Shown one piece after another: positions 46,857 to 60,735 of a stretch of 64,000 bases of DNA. The DNA comes from Streptomyces sp. SW4. Its GTDB lineage: Bacteria; Actinomycetota; Actinomycetes; Streptomycetales; Streptomycetaceae. Within the stretch, counting starts at the first letter, position 1. The number at the start of each line of letters is the position of its first letter. The stretch covers positions 434,001 through 498,000 of the forward strand of contig QKWM01000001.1 in the NCBI GenBank assembly GCA_003248315.1, read 5' to 3'. The notes beneath the pieces were generated by a model that made no database searches, was not told the origin of the DNA, and saw nothing but the letters and a program-made list of their open reading frames with translations. Position numbers and translations under genes: made by a program.

Positions 46857-48296
46857 TTACGCCGGCACCTCCGACCGGTCGCCGCCCCACAGCGTGTGGA
46901 ACGCACCCTCCCGGTCCGTCCGCCGGTAGGTGTGCGCCCCGAAGTAGTCCCGCTGCCCCTGTGTCAGCGCGGCCGGCAGGCGCTCGGCGCGCAGGGCGTC
47001 GTAGTAGGCGAGGGCCGCGGCGAAGCCCGGTGCCGGGACGCCCTGGCGGGTCGCCGCGACCAGCACCTCCCGCCAGTCGTCCTGCGCCGCGGCGATCTCC
47101 CGCGCGAAGGTCTCGTCGGCCAGCAGGCTCGGCAGACCGGGCCGGGCGTCGTAGGCGGCCCGGATCCGGTCCAGGAACGCGGCGCGGATGATGCAGCCGC
47201 CGCGCCAGATCGCTGACACGGCGCCCAGATCGACGTTCCAGCCGTACTCCTCGCTGCCCGCCGCGATCTCGTGGAACCCCTGCGTGTACGAGACGATCTT
47301 CGACGCGTACAGCGCCTGCTCCACCCGGTCCGCGAACGCCCCGGCCTCCGCCTCGCCCAGCGGCGACGCCTTCGGTCCCGCCAGGCCGCGCGAGGCCTCC
47401 CGCAGGGCGGTGTGCCCCGACAGCGACCGCGCGAAGACCGCCTCGGCGATGCCCGACACCGGCACCCCGAGGTCCAGCGCGATCTGCACCGTCCAGCGGC
47501 CCGTGCCCTTCTGCTCCGCCCGGTCCTGCACGACGTCCACGAAGGGCTCGCCCGTCGCCGCGTCCACGTGCGACAGCACCTCGGCCGTGATCTCGATCAG
47601 GTACGAATCCAGCCGGCCGGTGTTCCAGGTGCGGAAGATGTCCGCGATCCGCGCGGGGGAGTACCCGGCGACCTCGCGCAGCAGCTGGTAGGCCTCGCCG
47701 ATCAGCTGCATGTCGGCGTACTCGATGCCGTTGTGCACCATCTTCACGAAGTGCCCGGCACCGTCGGGGCCGACGTGCGTCACACAGGGCGCACCGTCCG
47801 ACGCCTTCGCCGCGATCCTCTCCAGCATCGGGCCGAGCGCGTCGTACGACTCCTTCGAGCCGCCCGGCATGATGCTCGGGCCGTGCAGTGCGCCCTCCTC
47901 GCCGCCGGAGATGCCGGTGCCGACGAAGTGGATGCCGTGCTCGCGCAGTTCGCGCTCGCGGCGCCGGGTGTCCGCGAAGTGTGCGTTGCCACCGTCGATG
48001 ATCATGTCGCCGGGTTCCAGCAGCGGCGCGAACTCCGCGATCACCGCGTCGGTCGGCTCGCCCGCCTTCACCATGACCACCAGCCGCCGCGGTCGCTCGA
48101 GCGCCGCCACGAACTCCTTCGCCGTCCCGGCCGCGACGAAGTCGCCCTCGTCCCCGAACTCCTCCACCAGCGCCTGTGTGCGCGATGCCGTCCGGTTGTG
48201 CACGGCGACCGTGTAGCCGTTGCGGGCGAAGTTGCGGGCCAGATTGCGGCCCATGACCGCGAGCCCGGTGACGCCGATCTGGGCTGTGCTGCTCAT
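46857..48296 (-). CDS. gnd: 6-phosphogluconate dehydrogenase (decarboxylating)
   Basis: Intact, 479 residues. The NADP-binding start is IGVTGLAVMGRNLARN. VMVKAGEPTDAVI and IDGGNAHFADT follow, then the substrate signature GTGISGGEEGALHGPSIMPGG (key parts near residue 127) and HVGPDGAGHFVKMVHNGIEY with the catalytic lysine. The 479-residue length fits the dimeric E. coli-type enzyme. It forms ribulose 5-phosphate and NADPH in the pentose phosphate pathway. Start ATG has CAGGAG. Stands alone, with convergent neighbours. Confidence 0.95.
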   Translation of the reverse strand: MSSTAQIGVTGLAVMGRNLARNFARNGYTVAVHNRTASRTQALVEEFGDEGDFVAAGTAKEFVAALERPRRLVVMVKAGEPTDAVIAEFAPLLEPGDMIIDGGNAHFADTRRRERELREHGIHFVGTGISGGEEGALHGPSIMPGGSKESYDALGPMLERIAAKASDGAPCVTHVGPDGAGHFVKMVHNGIEYADMQLIGEAYQLLREVAGYSPARIADIFRTWNTGRLDSYLIEITAEVLSHVDAATGEPFVDVVQDRAEQKGTGRWTVQIALDLGVPVSGIAEAVFARSLSGHTALREASRGLAGPKASPLGEAEAGAFADRVEQALYASKIVSYTQGFHEIAAGSEEYGWNVDLGAVSAIWRGGCIIRAAFLDRIRAAYDARPGLPSLLADETFAREIAAAQDDWREVLVAATRQGVPAPGFAAALAYYDALRAERLPAALTQGQRDYFGAHTYRRTDREGAFHTLWGGDRSEVPA

Positions 48297-48306
48297 GCGT
48301 TGGCTC

Positions 48307-48420
48307 CTGGTGATCCGGTGGTTGGTGATCCGGTGGCTGACGATCCGGGTGGCTTCCGGGTGGCTGGTGATCCGGGTGGCTGGCCCTCCGGGTGGCTTCC
48401 CGGGGGGCTGGTGTTCGGTG
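48307..48420. repeat. Degenerate direct repeats of TGGTGATCCGGGTGGC type
   Basis: About six imperfect units built on TGATCCGG(G)TGGC follow each other directly upstream of gnd. The unit length varies between 11 and 19 bp. Confidence 0.6.
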
Positions 48421-48482
48421 GTCGGCGGGCTGGGGGACCGGGTGGGCGAAGGGGCGCAGGCGGCGCCTCTCGGCCATCCTGA

Positions 48483-51273
<2,791 letters not shown>

Positions 51274-51655
51274 CGGCGTCTCCTCTGCGTGGGGCGGGGG
51301 CTGAGCGCGGTCCGCCCGGCCCGGCGCGGTGAACGGTCGGCTTCCATGGACAACACCCTGCCGTGCCGGGCTCTTCCCGTCGTCGTCCCACAGCATTCAT
51401 TGGGTCCTACTGCCGATGGAGTACGAAGGCGCCCTCGTCATCCCCTGGGTGGGCCGCCGCCCCCTGGGGCGGTCCGGTCATCCCCCTAGGTGGTCCGGTC
51501 ACCATCCCCCGGCCAGTCATCCTCCCCGGGCCGGTCATGCCCCTGGGCCGGTCGTCGCTGCCTCCCCCCGGAGGCAGCCGCCTCCCCCCGCACCCTTCCC
51601 CCGCGCCTCCCTGGGTGACCATGAGGGGAACAGCCGGCGACACGGGAGGTTCCGG
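51274..51655. other. Divergent region upstream of glycogen genes
   Basis: A gap of 382 bp. The middle part (51465-51560) is a degenerate GC repeat; the rest shows no coding potential. The promoter of the glycogen synthase gene must lie within it. Confidence 0.4.
51465..51560. repeat. Degenerate repeats of GGTCCGGTCATCCCC type
   Basis: About five imperfect units (GGTCCGGTCATCCCC, GGTCCGGTCACCATCCCC, GGCCAGTCATCCTCCCC, GGCCGGTCATGCCCC, GGCCGGTCGTC) lie in tandem before the glycogen genes. Confidence 0.6.
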
Positions 51656-52824
51656 GTGCGAGTCGGACTGCTGACCCGTGAGTACCCGCCGGACGTGTAC
51701 GGCGGCGCCGGCGTCCACGTGGAGTTCCTCGCCCGGGAGCTCGCCGCCCTCGTCGATCTGGACGTGCACTGCTGGGGCGAGGCGAGCACGGCGGAGAAGG
51801 GCGCCGGTGTGCGGCGCCACCGCCCCTGGTCCGCCCTCGACGGCGCCAACGACGCCCTGCGCACCTTCTCCGTGGACCTGGCGATGGCCGCCGGCCTCCA
51901 AGACCGCGACCTGGTGCACTCCCACACCTGGTACGCCAACCTCGGCGGCCATCTCGCGAGCCTGCTGCACGGCGTGCCGCACGTCGTCACCGCCCACTCC
52001 CTGGAGCCGCTGCGGCCCTGGAAGGCCGAGCAGCTCGGCGGCGGCTACGCGCTCTCCGGCTGGGCCGAGCGCACCGCATTCGAGGCCGCCGACGCGGTGA
52101 TCGCCGTGTCCACCGCGATGCGGGAGGACATCCTCGCCTGCTACCCGGCCCTGGAGAAGGACCGGGTGCACGTCGTGCACAACGGCATCGACACCACCCT
52201 CTACCGGCCGGACCACGGCACCGAGGCGCTGGACCGTATCGGCCTGGACCGCTCCCGCCCGTACGTGCTGTTCGTCGGCCGCATCACCCGCCAGAAGGGC
52301 GTGCCCCACCTGCTGCGGGCCGTGCGCGGCATCGACCCCGGTGTGCAGGTCGTGCTGTGCGCGGGCGCGCCCGACACCCCGAGATCGACCGCGAGTTCCG
52401 CGACCTCCACGAGGAACTGGGCCGGGTCCGCCGGGGGTGCACTGGATCCCGCAGATGCTGCCGCGTCCGGAGGTGATCCAGCTGCTCACCCACGCCGCCG
52501 TCTTCGTCTGCCCTCGGTCTACGAGCCCCTGGGCATCGTCAACCTGGAGGCGATGGCCTGCGGTACGCCCGTCGTGGCCTCGCGGGTCGGCGGCATCCCG
52601 AGGTCGTGGCGGACGGGGAGACGGGGGTGCTCGTCGACGTGGACGACGACTTCGAGGCGGGGCTCACCCGGGCGCTGGACGCGGTGGCGGGTGATCCGGA
52701 GACCGCCCGCCGGATGGGCGCGGCGGGACGGCAGCGGGCGGTGGGCGAGTTCGGCTGGGAGGCGGTGGCCCGCCGCACGGTCCGGCTCTACCGGGACGTC
52801 CTCGACACGGCGGGGCAGGCGTAG
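51656..52824 (+). CDS. glgA: Glycosyltransferase family 4 glycogen synthase / maltose-1-phosphate synthase (frameshifted)
   Basis: About 388 residues. [19 protein letters not shown] is the opening, then [27 protein letters not shown] with the sugar-nucleotide loop, and [21 protein letters not shown], which holds the E-x7-E catalytic pair. The actinobacterial GT4 form (Rv1212c/GlgM) makes alpha-maltose-1-phosphate from ADP-glucose for the GlgE pathway, and that is the more likely activity here than classical GlgA. GTG follows GGGAGG. Breaks lie near 52378, 52432, 52512 and 52600, mended by single C or G additions. glgC follows in the same direction. Confidence 0.8.
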
Positions 52825-52877
52825 GCGGCTCGGCCCAGGGGCAGGCATGGGCCACGGCGAAGGGGAGGGGAGCGGCC

Positions 52878-54097
52878 ATGCGGCGTGGTGGTCCTTCAGT
52901 GCTCGGAATCGTCCTGGCGGGCGGCGAGGGCAAGCGCCTGATGCCGCTCACGGCGGACCGCGCGAAACCGGCGGTCACCTTCGGCGGGACGTACCGCCTG
53001 GTCGACTTCGTGCTGTCCAACCTGGTCAACGGCGACATCCTGCGGATCTGCGTGCTCACGCAGTACAAGTCGCACTCGCTGGACCGGCATGTCACAACCA
53101 CCTGGCGGATGTCCAGCCTGCTGGGCAACTACGTCACCCCGGTGCCCGCACAGCAGCGCCTCGGCCGCGCTGGTACCTGGGCAGCGCGGACGCCATCCTG
53201 CAGTCCCTGAACCTGGTGTACGACGAACGGCCCGAGTACGTCGCGGTGTTCGGTGCCGACCACGTCTACCGCATGGACCCGCGCCAGATGCTCGCCCAGC
53301 ACATCGAGTCCGGGGCGGGGGTGACCGTCGCCGGCATCCGGGTGCCGCGGGCCGAGTCGTCGTCCTTCGGTGTGATCACGCCGGGGCCGGACGGCCGGAG
53401 CGTGGAGCGGTTCCTGGAGAAGCCCGCCGACCCGCCCGGGCTGCCGGACGACCCCGGCTGCGTGTTCGCCTCGATGGGCAACTACGTCTTCACCACCAAG
53501 GCCCTGATCGACGCCCTGCACCGGGACGCCGAGGACGCCGGCTCCGTGCACGACATGGGCGGTTCGATCCTGCCCCAGCTCACCGACCGCGGCGAGGCGG
53601 CGCTCTACGACTTCAGTGACAACCACGTGCCCGGCGAGACCAGCCGCGACCAGGGCTACTGGCGGGACGTGGGCACCCTCGACGCCTACTACGACGCCCA
53701 CATGGACCTGATCGCCGAGCGGCCTGCCTTCAACCTGTACAACCGTGACTGGCCGATCTACACCCACTCCGGCCAGCTCTCGCCCGCCCGGTTCAACGCC
53801 GGCGGCATCGCGAGCGAGTCCATCATCAGCGCGGGGTGCCTGATCCGGGGCCAGGTGACGCGGTCCGTGCTCTCGCCGGGCGTGGTGGTCGACCCGGGGG
53901 CGGTGGTGCAGGGGTCGGTGCTGCACGACAACGTGCACATCGGGCGCGGCGCGGTGGTGCGCGGGGCGGTGCTGGACAAGAACGTCGACGTGCCGCCGGG
54001 GGCGACGATCGGCGTCAACCCCGAGCGGGACGCCGAGCTGTACACGGTCTCCAAGGGCGGGGTGATCGCCCTCGGGAAGGGCCAGCGGGTGCCGTAG
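52878..54097 (+). CDS. glgC: Glucose-1-phosphate adenylyltransferase (one frame break)
   Basis: About 407 residues. The nucleotide loop [16 protein letters not shown] is near residue 10, [10 protein letters not shown] and RLVDFVLSN follow, then the catalytic [11 protein letters not shown] and FLEKPADPP. The C-terminal part is a beta-helix with hexapeptide repeats ([30 protein letters not shown]). ATP plus glucose-1-phosphate gives ADP-glucose. One base is missing near 53165 ([10 protein letters not shown]). The stop codon lies inside the first unit of a 21-bp repeat array. Confidence 0.9.
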
Positions 54098-54215
54098 GGC
54101 GGCCGGCCCATGCCGTAGGGCGGGCGGCCCCTGCCGTAGGGCGGCCGGCCCATGCGTAGGGCGGGCGGCCCATGCCGTAGGGCGGCCGACCCGTGCCGAG
54201 GGCGGTCGGCCCCTC
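54090..54215. repeat. 21-bp minisatellite (TGCCGTAGGGCGGCCGGCCCA), six copies
   Basis: Six units in tandem, the first containing the glgC stop codon. The fourth unit is one base shorter, possibly a sequencing deletion. Variation is mainly GGCC/GGGC and CCA/CCC. Confidence 0.8.
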
Positions 54216-54478
54216 CCTGGGGTGGGCCCTGTCCGGCATGCCCGCCCGCCCTGCCACGCGGGTGCCACCGGGTGGTGGCACTGGGTGGTGGCACCCGGGT
54301 GGTGGCACCGGGCCCCGGGAGCACCCGGGGGTGTTTGTCATGTCCCTGGACGGGTGACGGAAACCGTGCTGTCATGTTCATTGTTGTTTCCCTGTGTTCG
54401 ACCCTGCTGTTTTCATCGGTGCATGACATCGATGTCTCCGCGCTCATAGGCCACCACCCGTCCACGAGGAGAGGGTCC
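54098..54478. other. Intergenic region of minisatellites before the GH2 gene
   Basis: A gap of 381 bp. Its first half is a 21-bp repeat array and a further GGGTGGTGGCAC repeat; the last 150 bp are AT-richer than usual (TTCATTGTTGTTTCC) and probably contain the promoter of the secreted enzyme. Confidence 0.5.
54261..54312. repeat. Short GGGTGGTGGCAC tandem repeats
   Basis: Three units of 13-14 bp (CGGGTGGTGGCAC, TGGGTGGTGGCAC, CCGGGTGGTGGCAC) after a GGTGCCACC palindrome, giving strand-complementary arms that could form a hairpin. Confidence 0.6.
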
Positions 54479-57088
54479 GTGCGCACCAGACGACTCAGAG
54501 ACCGACTCGCGTTGCTGCTCGCCGCGGCGCTCGGCGTCACCGGGCTCACCACAGCACCGGCCGCGCAGGCGGCCGGCGACGCACCCGCCGAGATCCACGG
54601 CCTGAAGGGCGAGTACTACACCCACTCCGCCCCCGGCGCCTTCGACTTCCACGAGCTGAAGGCCACCGGCTTCGACCGGCAGCTCGACTTCGACAACCTG
54701 GAACCGCGCCTGGAGTTCGCCACCGGGCGGTCCGACGACGTCAGCGTCCGCTGGACCGGCAAGCTCGTCCCCGAGAAGACCGGTCCCACACCTTCTCGAT
54801 CATCGGGGACAACGGCTTCCGCCTCTGGATCGACGGCGAACCGGTCATCGACCACTGGGTCGACGACTGGGACCGCGAGCAGACCGCGGAGCCCGTTCAG
54901 CTGACGGCCGGGCGGGCGTACGACATCAGGCTGGAGTACTTCGAGCACTACGGAGGCTCCAACCTGCACGTCCGCTGGACCCCGCCCGGCGGCACCAAGG
55001 AGCCCGTCCCGCAGTCGGCGTTCCGGCTGCCCGACGGCTTCGACTACGACGGGGCCACCGCGGCGACCGTCCTGGCCACCGGCCGCACCCTCGCGCTCGA
55101 CTTCCCGCACCCGCTCGCCGCACCCCCGGCGGGCCTCACCGACCACCTCGAAGCCGTGATCGGGGGCGCCGCCTGGCCGCTGGGCGAGGCGCGGCTCGAC
55201 CCGGCGAACCCCAGGTCCCTCCTCGTCGACCTGGACGAACCCGTCGTCGGCAACAGGACCGGGACCGCGCGCGGCACCGCCGACCTCCGCTACGACGGCG
55301 AGGGCGGTCTCGCCACGGCCGACGGCAACGTTGTCGGCGCCTTCTGGACCAGCGGCGTCAACCGCTCCACCCACGAGCTGACCACCCGCTGGGCGGACGA
55401 GGTGGGCCCGGACAACGCCCTGCCGGAGTACCCCGTCCGCAGCTCACCCGGAGCGAGTGGCGCAACCTCAACGGGCGCTGGCAGTTCGCCGCCGCCGAGG
55501 CCGGCGAGCAGCCGCCGTTCGGCCGGACGCTGAAGGAGCGCATCCTGGTCCCGTACCCGGTGGAGTCCCGGCTCTCGGGCATCCAGCGGCACGAGGACCG
55601 CATGTGGTACCGGCGCACCTTCACCGTCCCCGACGACTGGCGGATCGGCTCCGGCAAGCGGCTGCGGCTCAACTTCGGCGCCGTCGACTGGCAGAGCGAG
55701 GTGTACGTCAACGGGCGGAAGGTCGCCGCGCACAAGGGCGGGTACGACAAGTTCAGCGCCGACGTCACCGACGCGCTCAGGCCCGGCCGCACCCAGGAGC
55801 TGATCGTCGGCGTGTACGACCCGACCGACGCGGCCGGCGGCGAGAACCCGCCGCTGGGCAAGCAGCGTCTGGACCCGAGCGGCATCTGGTACACGCCCAG
55901 CTCCGGCATCTGGCAGACCGTCTGGATGGAGCCGGTCGCCCGCGACCACGTCGACTCCCTGAAGCTCACGCCCGACGTCGGCGCCGGGACTCTCACCGTC
56001 GAACCGCGGGGCGTGCGCGACGGCGTACGGGTCACGGCGACGGCGTACGAGGAGGGCCGCAAGGTGGCCACGGCGAGCGGACGCACGGGCGAACCGCTGA
56101 CCCTGCGGATCGACGAGCCGCGGCTGTGGTCGCCGGACGACCCCTTCCTGTACGACCTGAAGGTGACCGTCGGCTCCGACCGTGTGGGCAGCTACTTCGG
56201 GATGCGCTCCGTCGCCGTCGAGAAGGTGGACGGCGTGCCGCGCACCCTGCTCAACGGCGAGCCGGTCTTCCTCATGGCCACCCTCGACCAGGGCTTCTGG
56301 CCCGACGGACTGCACACCGCGCCCACCGACGAGGCCCTGGCCTACGACCTGAGGCTGCACAAGCAGCTCGGCTTCAACTCCGTGCGCAAGCACATCAAGG
56401 TCGAACCCGACCGCTGGTTCCACTGGGCCGACCGGCTCGGCCTGCTGGTCTGGCAGGACATGCCGGCGATGACCGCCGGGGTGAACCCGGACGCCGAGGC
56501 GCGGGCCCAGTACGAGCGCGAGATGAAGGAGATGATCGACGAGCACATCAGCAGCCCCTCGGTGATCATGTGGGTCACCTTCAACGAGGGCTGGGGCCAG
56601 TACGACGTCGGCCGCGTCGCCGAGCAGGCCAAGGCCTGGGACCCGACCCGGCTGGTCAACAACCAGTCCGGCCTGAACCTCGGCGCCGACGGGAACGCCG
56701 GCGACATCATGGACGAGCACGGCTACCCGAGCCCCGCGCTGCCGCCCCGCCCGGACGGGGAACGCGCCCTGGTCAGCGGCGAGTACGGGGGCCTCGGACT
56801 GGCGGTTCCCGGCCACGCCTGGCCGGTGCAGCAGTCGTACGTGGACGTCGACCCCGCGACCTACACGGACGACTACCTGGCCAAGCTCGACGAGGTGCGC
56901 GCCCTGGTCTGCCGGGGGAGCAACGGCGCCGTGTACACCCAGATCGCGGACGTCGAGGGGAGCTGAACGGGCTCACCACCTACGACCGCGAGGTCCTCAA
57001 GCCCGACGTGCCGCGGATGCGGGCCGCGCACGAGGCGCTGATCCGGGACGCCTCCCGGCCGGTGCCGGCCGGCTGCCCGGCGGGCTGA
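54479..57088 (+). CDS. Secreted PA14-domain glycoside hydrolase family 2 (frameshifted)
   Basis: About 870 residues. A signal peptide (LALLLAAALGVTGLTTAPAAQA) precedes a PA14 sugar-binding domain (GLKGEYYTHS, IIGDNGFRLWIDGEP, YFEHYGGSNLHVRW). From about residue 320 the GH2 sugar-binding, immunoglobulin and TIM-barrel parts follow: WYRRTFTVPDDW, VYVNGRKVAAHKGGYD, GFNSVRKHIKVEPDRW, WVTFNEGWGQYD with the probable acid/base glutamate and ALVSGEYGGLG with the nucleophile glutamate. GTG has CGAGGAGAG. Breaks near 54782, 55442 and 56962 are each one base. It resembles beta-galactosidase/mannosidase-like enzymes of GH2. Confidence 0.8.
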
Positions 57089-57368
57089 GCACGCCCCGCG
57101 TCCGGTGGGCCCGCGCCCGCCGGACGCGGGGACGCACGGTCGGAGGACGGCCGTCCGGGTGGGGGAGCCGCACCGCGCCGGGCCCCGCCTGCGCGCATCC
57201 GGCCCTCAGGTCACGAGAATCCGGCCCCGGGTCACAGGAGCCCCAGCGCTTTCCGCAGCGGCCGGACTTAATCTGGTGTTAACTGTACGTAGCCTGATCG
57301 TACTTGACCGTAATCGGCGAGGGGCGATTGACTGCTGGCCCACCCGTTCGTCGACGCGAGGCAAGCCC

Positions 57369-58708
57369 TTGACTCCTGACCTGCTCGCTCCCCTCGACCT
57401 GGCGTTCTGGAACATCGAATCCGCCGAGCACCCCATGCACCTCGGTGCCCTCGGGGTGTTCTCGGCCCGCTCGCCCACCGCCGGCGCCCACGCGGCGGAC
57501 CTGCTCGCCGCCCGCGCCGCCGGTGTGCCCGGACTGCGGATGCGGATCCGGGACGTGTGGCAGCCGCCGCTCGCCCTGCGCCGGCCGTTCTCCTTCGGCG
57601 GCGCGGCACGGGAGCCCGACCCCGGCTTCGACCCGCTCGACCACATCCGGCTGCACGCCCCCACGGCCGACTTCCAGGCCGACGCCGGCCGCCTCATGGA
57701 GCGCCCGCTTGACCGGGACCGGCCCCCGTGGGAGGCCCATGTGCTGCCGGGGGAGGACGGCGTGTCCTTCGCCGTGCTGTTCAAGTTCCACCACGCGCTG
57801 GCGGACGGGCTGCGCGCCCTCACCCTCGCCGCCGCCATCCTCGACCCCCTCGACATGCCCGCGCCCCGGCCCCGCCCCGAACCGCCGGGCCGCGCTCTCC
57901 TCCCGACGTGCGCAAGGTCCCGCAGCTGCTGCGCTCAGCCCTGTCCGACGCGGGCCGCGCCCTCGACATCGGCGCCTCGGCCGCCCTGTCCGGACTCGAC
58001 GTGCGCTCCTCGCCCGCGCTCACCGCCGAGCCGTCCGGCACCCGGCGCACCGCGGGCGTGGCCGTCGACCTGGACGACGTGCACCGCGTCCGCAAGGCGG
58101 AGGGCGGCACCGTCAACGACGTCCTCATCGCGGTCGTCGCCGGTGCGCTGCGCCGCTGGCTCGACGCACGCGGCGACGGCAGCGAGGGCGTCATGCCGCG
58201 CGCCCTGATCCCCGTCTCCAAGCGGCGCCCGCGCGGCGTCCAGCCACCCGGCAACCGGCTCTCCGGGTACCTGATACGGCTCCCGGTCGGCGACCCGGAC
58301 CCGCTCGCCCGGCTCGGCGCGGTCCGCTCGGCCATGGACCGCAACAAGGACGCCGGGCCCGGCCGGGGCGCCGGTGCCGTCGCCCTGCTCGCCGACCACG
58401 TCCCCGCCCTCGGCCACCGGCTCGGCGGTCCGCTGGTCTCGGGCGCCGCCCGGCTGTGGTTCGACATCCTGGTCACCAGCGTGCCCCTGCCCAGCCTCGG
58501 CCTGCGGCTCGGCGGCAACCCGCTCACCGAGGTCTACCCCTTCGCGCCGCTGGCCCGCGGGCACTCCCTGGCGGTCGCCGTCTCCACGTACCGCGGCCGG
58601 GTCCACTTCGGGCTGGTCGCCGACGCCCGGGCGGTGCCCGACCTCGATCTGCTGGCCCGCGCGGTCGGTGAGGAGGTGGCGGCGCTGATCGACGTCTGCG
58701 ACCCCTGA
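57369..58708 (+). CDS. Wax ester synthase/diacylglycerol acyltransferase (one frame break)
   Basis: About 447 residues. The catalytic motif HHALADG is near residue 140, with a PLDRDRPPWEAHVLPG segment before it. The C-terminus has NRLSGYLIRLPV and SVPLPSLGLRLGGNPLTEVYPFAP, which are conserved in WS/DGAT enzymes. It transfers an acyl-CoA to diacylglycerol or a fatty alcohol. The TTG start at 57369 is chosen because GAGGCAAG precedes it and LTPDLLAPLDLAFWNIE is the family opening. One C is missing near 57903. The 280 bp upstream contain only a weak GTACG/CGTAC inverted repeat near 57282. Confidence 0.8.
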
Positions 58709-58814
58709 TCCCGTCCGGTTTGGCGGCCCGGGGCGGCGCTCGCGTAAAATCCGGCGTTCGAATGCGGGCGCGAGCGGAGCGCCGCGACGGGTGACCCAAG
58801 GAACGGCAGCGGCG

Positions 58815-60299
58815 ATGACGGTGACACAGGACGACTCGGCGACCACGGACGAGGTGACCGGGTCCTCGTACGGGCCCGGCATCGACCCGGAGCGGCTGGC
58901 CGTCTGCCTGAGCGTGCTCGAGGAACTCGACAAGCTGGACGTGGACCACCCGGACGCCGTCCGGGTCCGCCGGGCCACCTCGCACATCTACCGCACGGTC
59001 AAGCAGCGCCGCCGGCAGGAGCGCCGGGCCGCCAAGACCGCCCACGACCGGGCGGTCACGGAAGCCACGGCCACCGGCTCCGCCCAGCGCATCGACGACG
59101 AGACCGAGGGCATCCTGCCCTCCTCCCGCACCGAGGCGGGCACCATCGCCGGGATACTCCAGCGCCCCCGCTCCTGCTACGTCTGCAAGCAGCGCTACGT
59201 CGAGGTCGACTACTTCTACCACCAGCTCTGCCCGGCCTGCGCCACCGAGAACCGGGCCCGCCGCGACGCCCGTACCGACCTCACCGGCAAGCGCGCGCTG
59301 CTCACGGGCGGCCGTGCCAAGATCGGCATGTACATCGCGCTGCGGCTGCTGCGCGACGGCGCCCACACGACGATCACCACCCGCTTCCCCAACGACGCGA
59401 TCCGCCGTTTCAAGGCGCAGCCGGACAGCGACGAGTGGATCCACCGGTTGAAGATCGTCGGCATCGACCTGCGCGACCCCGCCCAGGTCGTCGCCCTCGC
59501 CGACTCGGTCGCCGCCGCGGGCCCGCTGGACATCCTGATCAACAACGCCGCGCAGACCGTACGGCGCTCCCCGCAGGCCTACAGCGAGCTGCTGGCCGCC
59601 GAGTCCGGCCCGCTGCCCGCCGGTGAGCTGCCCGCCGCCGAGGTGATCGGCACCTTCGGCTCCGGCGCGGTCGCCGAGCTGCCGGTCGCGGGCGGCGGCG
59701 CGCTCTCCGCCCAGGACGTCACCGACCTGGCGCTGGTCTCCGGCTCGGCGTCCCTGGAGCGCATCGCCGCCGGCACGGCCATCGACGCCGGCGGGCTGGT
59801 GCCGGACCTGCACGACACCAACAGCTGGATCCAGACCGTCGAGGAGGTCACCCCGGTCGAGCTGCTGGAGGTCCAGCTCTGCAACTCCACCGCGCCGTTC
59901 ATCCTCATCAGCCGGCTGCGCCCGGCGATGGCGGCCTCGTCGGCCCGGCGCACGTACATCGTCAACGTCTCCGCGATGGAGGGCGTCTTCAACCGCGGTT
60001 ACAAGGGCGCCGGGCACCCGCACACCAACATGGCCAAGGCCGCCCTGAACATGCTCACGCGCACCAGCGCGCAGGAGATGTTCGAGAAGGACCGCATCCT
60101 GATGACGGCCGTCGACACCGGCTGGATCACCGACGAGCGCCCGCACCCGGACAAGGTCCGCCTGGCCGAGGCCGGCTTCCACGCCCCTCTGGACCTGGTC
60201 GACGGCGCCGCCCGGGTCTACGACCCGATCGTGCGCGGCGAGGCCGGCGAGGACCTGTACGGCGTCTTCCTGAAGGACTACGCGCCCGGGAAGTGGTAG
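58815..60299 (+). CDS. SDR-like protein with N-terminal helical domain and zinc ribbon, catalytic tyrosine absent
   Basis: Intact, 494 residues (502 if GTG at 58791 is used; AAGGA suits ATG at 58815). Residues 1-110 are charged helices (QRRRQERRAAKTAHDR). Four cysteines, CYVC and CPAC 21 residues apart, form a zinc-ribbon-like motif. A Rossmann SDR domain follows: LLTGGRAKIGMYIALRLL, INNAAQTVRR and NVSAMEG. The expected YxxxK reads TNMAK, so the tyrosine is replaced by threonine. A non-enzymatic, regulatory or NAD-sensing role is possible. No operon partner is obvious. Confidence 0.75.
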   Translation: MTVTQDDSATTDEVTGSSYGPGIDPERLAVCLSVLEELDKLDVDHPDAVRVRRATSHIYRTVKQRRRQERRAAKTAHDRAVTEATATGSAQRIDDETEGILPSSRTEAGTIAGILQRPRSCYVCKQRYVEVDYFYHQLCPACATENRARRDARTDLTGKRALLTGGRAKIGMYIALRLLRDGAHTTITTRFPNDAIRRFKAQPDSDEWIHRLKIVGIDLRDPAQVVALADSVAAAGPLDILINNAAQTVRRSPQAYSELLAAESGPLPAGELPAAEVIGTFGSGAVAELPVAGGGALSAQDVTDLALVSGSASLERIAAGTAIDAGGLVPDLHDTNSWIQTVEEVTPVELLEVQLCNSTAPFILISRLRPAMAASSARRTYIVNVSAMEGVFNRGYKGAGHPHTNMAKAALNMLTRTSAQEMFEKDRILMTAVDTGWITDERPHPDKVRLAEAGFHAPLDLVDGAARVYDPIVRGEAGEDLYGVFLKDYAPGKW

Positions 60300-60735
60300 G
60301 CGCGCGGGGAACGAGTGGGCGCGCCGCCGGGAAGGGGTGGGCGCGCCGCGCGAGCCGTCCTCCGGTGCGGTTCGAAGGCCCGGTCGGCGATGTGCTCCGA
60401 ACGGGTGAGAGCCGGCCGGGGCATTCCGGGGCGAATCACCGCGAACCTCCCCAACTGTGCGCCGTGCGGCGTGTGATGGTCACACCGAGTTCCGAGCCCC
60501 ATAGAGCGGCACCCCGCTCATTTGGTTAATCTGGAGCGGACGGGCAGCAGTACGGGTCCTACCCACACCCACGGCCCCGTCATGGGACGAGCCGGGCACA
60601 GCGGCCTGCTCCCAGTCGAGTTGTCGGCGCCACCGCGTCCTCACTGCTCTTGACCGAAACCCGAGCGGGCGTCAGGCGACGGACAGCAGACTGGCCGGCG
60701 ACGCCCGAGGGTGACCGACACATAAGGAGTGCGCG
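60300..60735. other. Intergenic region, no gene seen
   Basis: A gap of 436 bp. The first 60 bp contain a direct repeat of GTGGGCGCGCCG. An AT-richer stretch near 60516 (CTCATTTGGTTAATCTGG) may belong to a promoter. A ribosome-binding site AAGGAG precedes the small ORF at the end. Confidence 0.4.
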
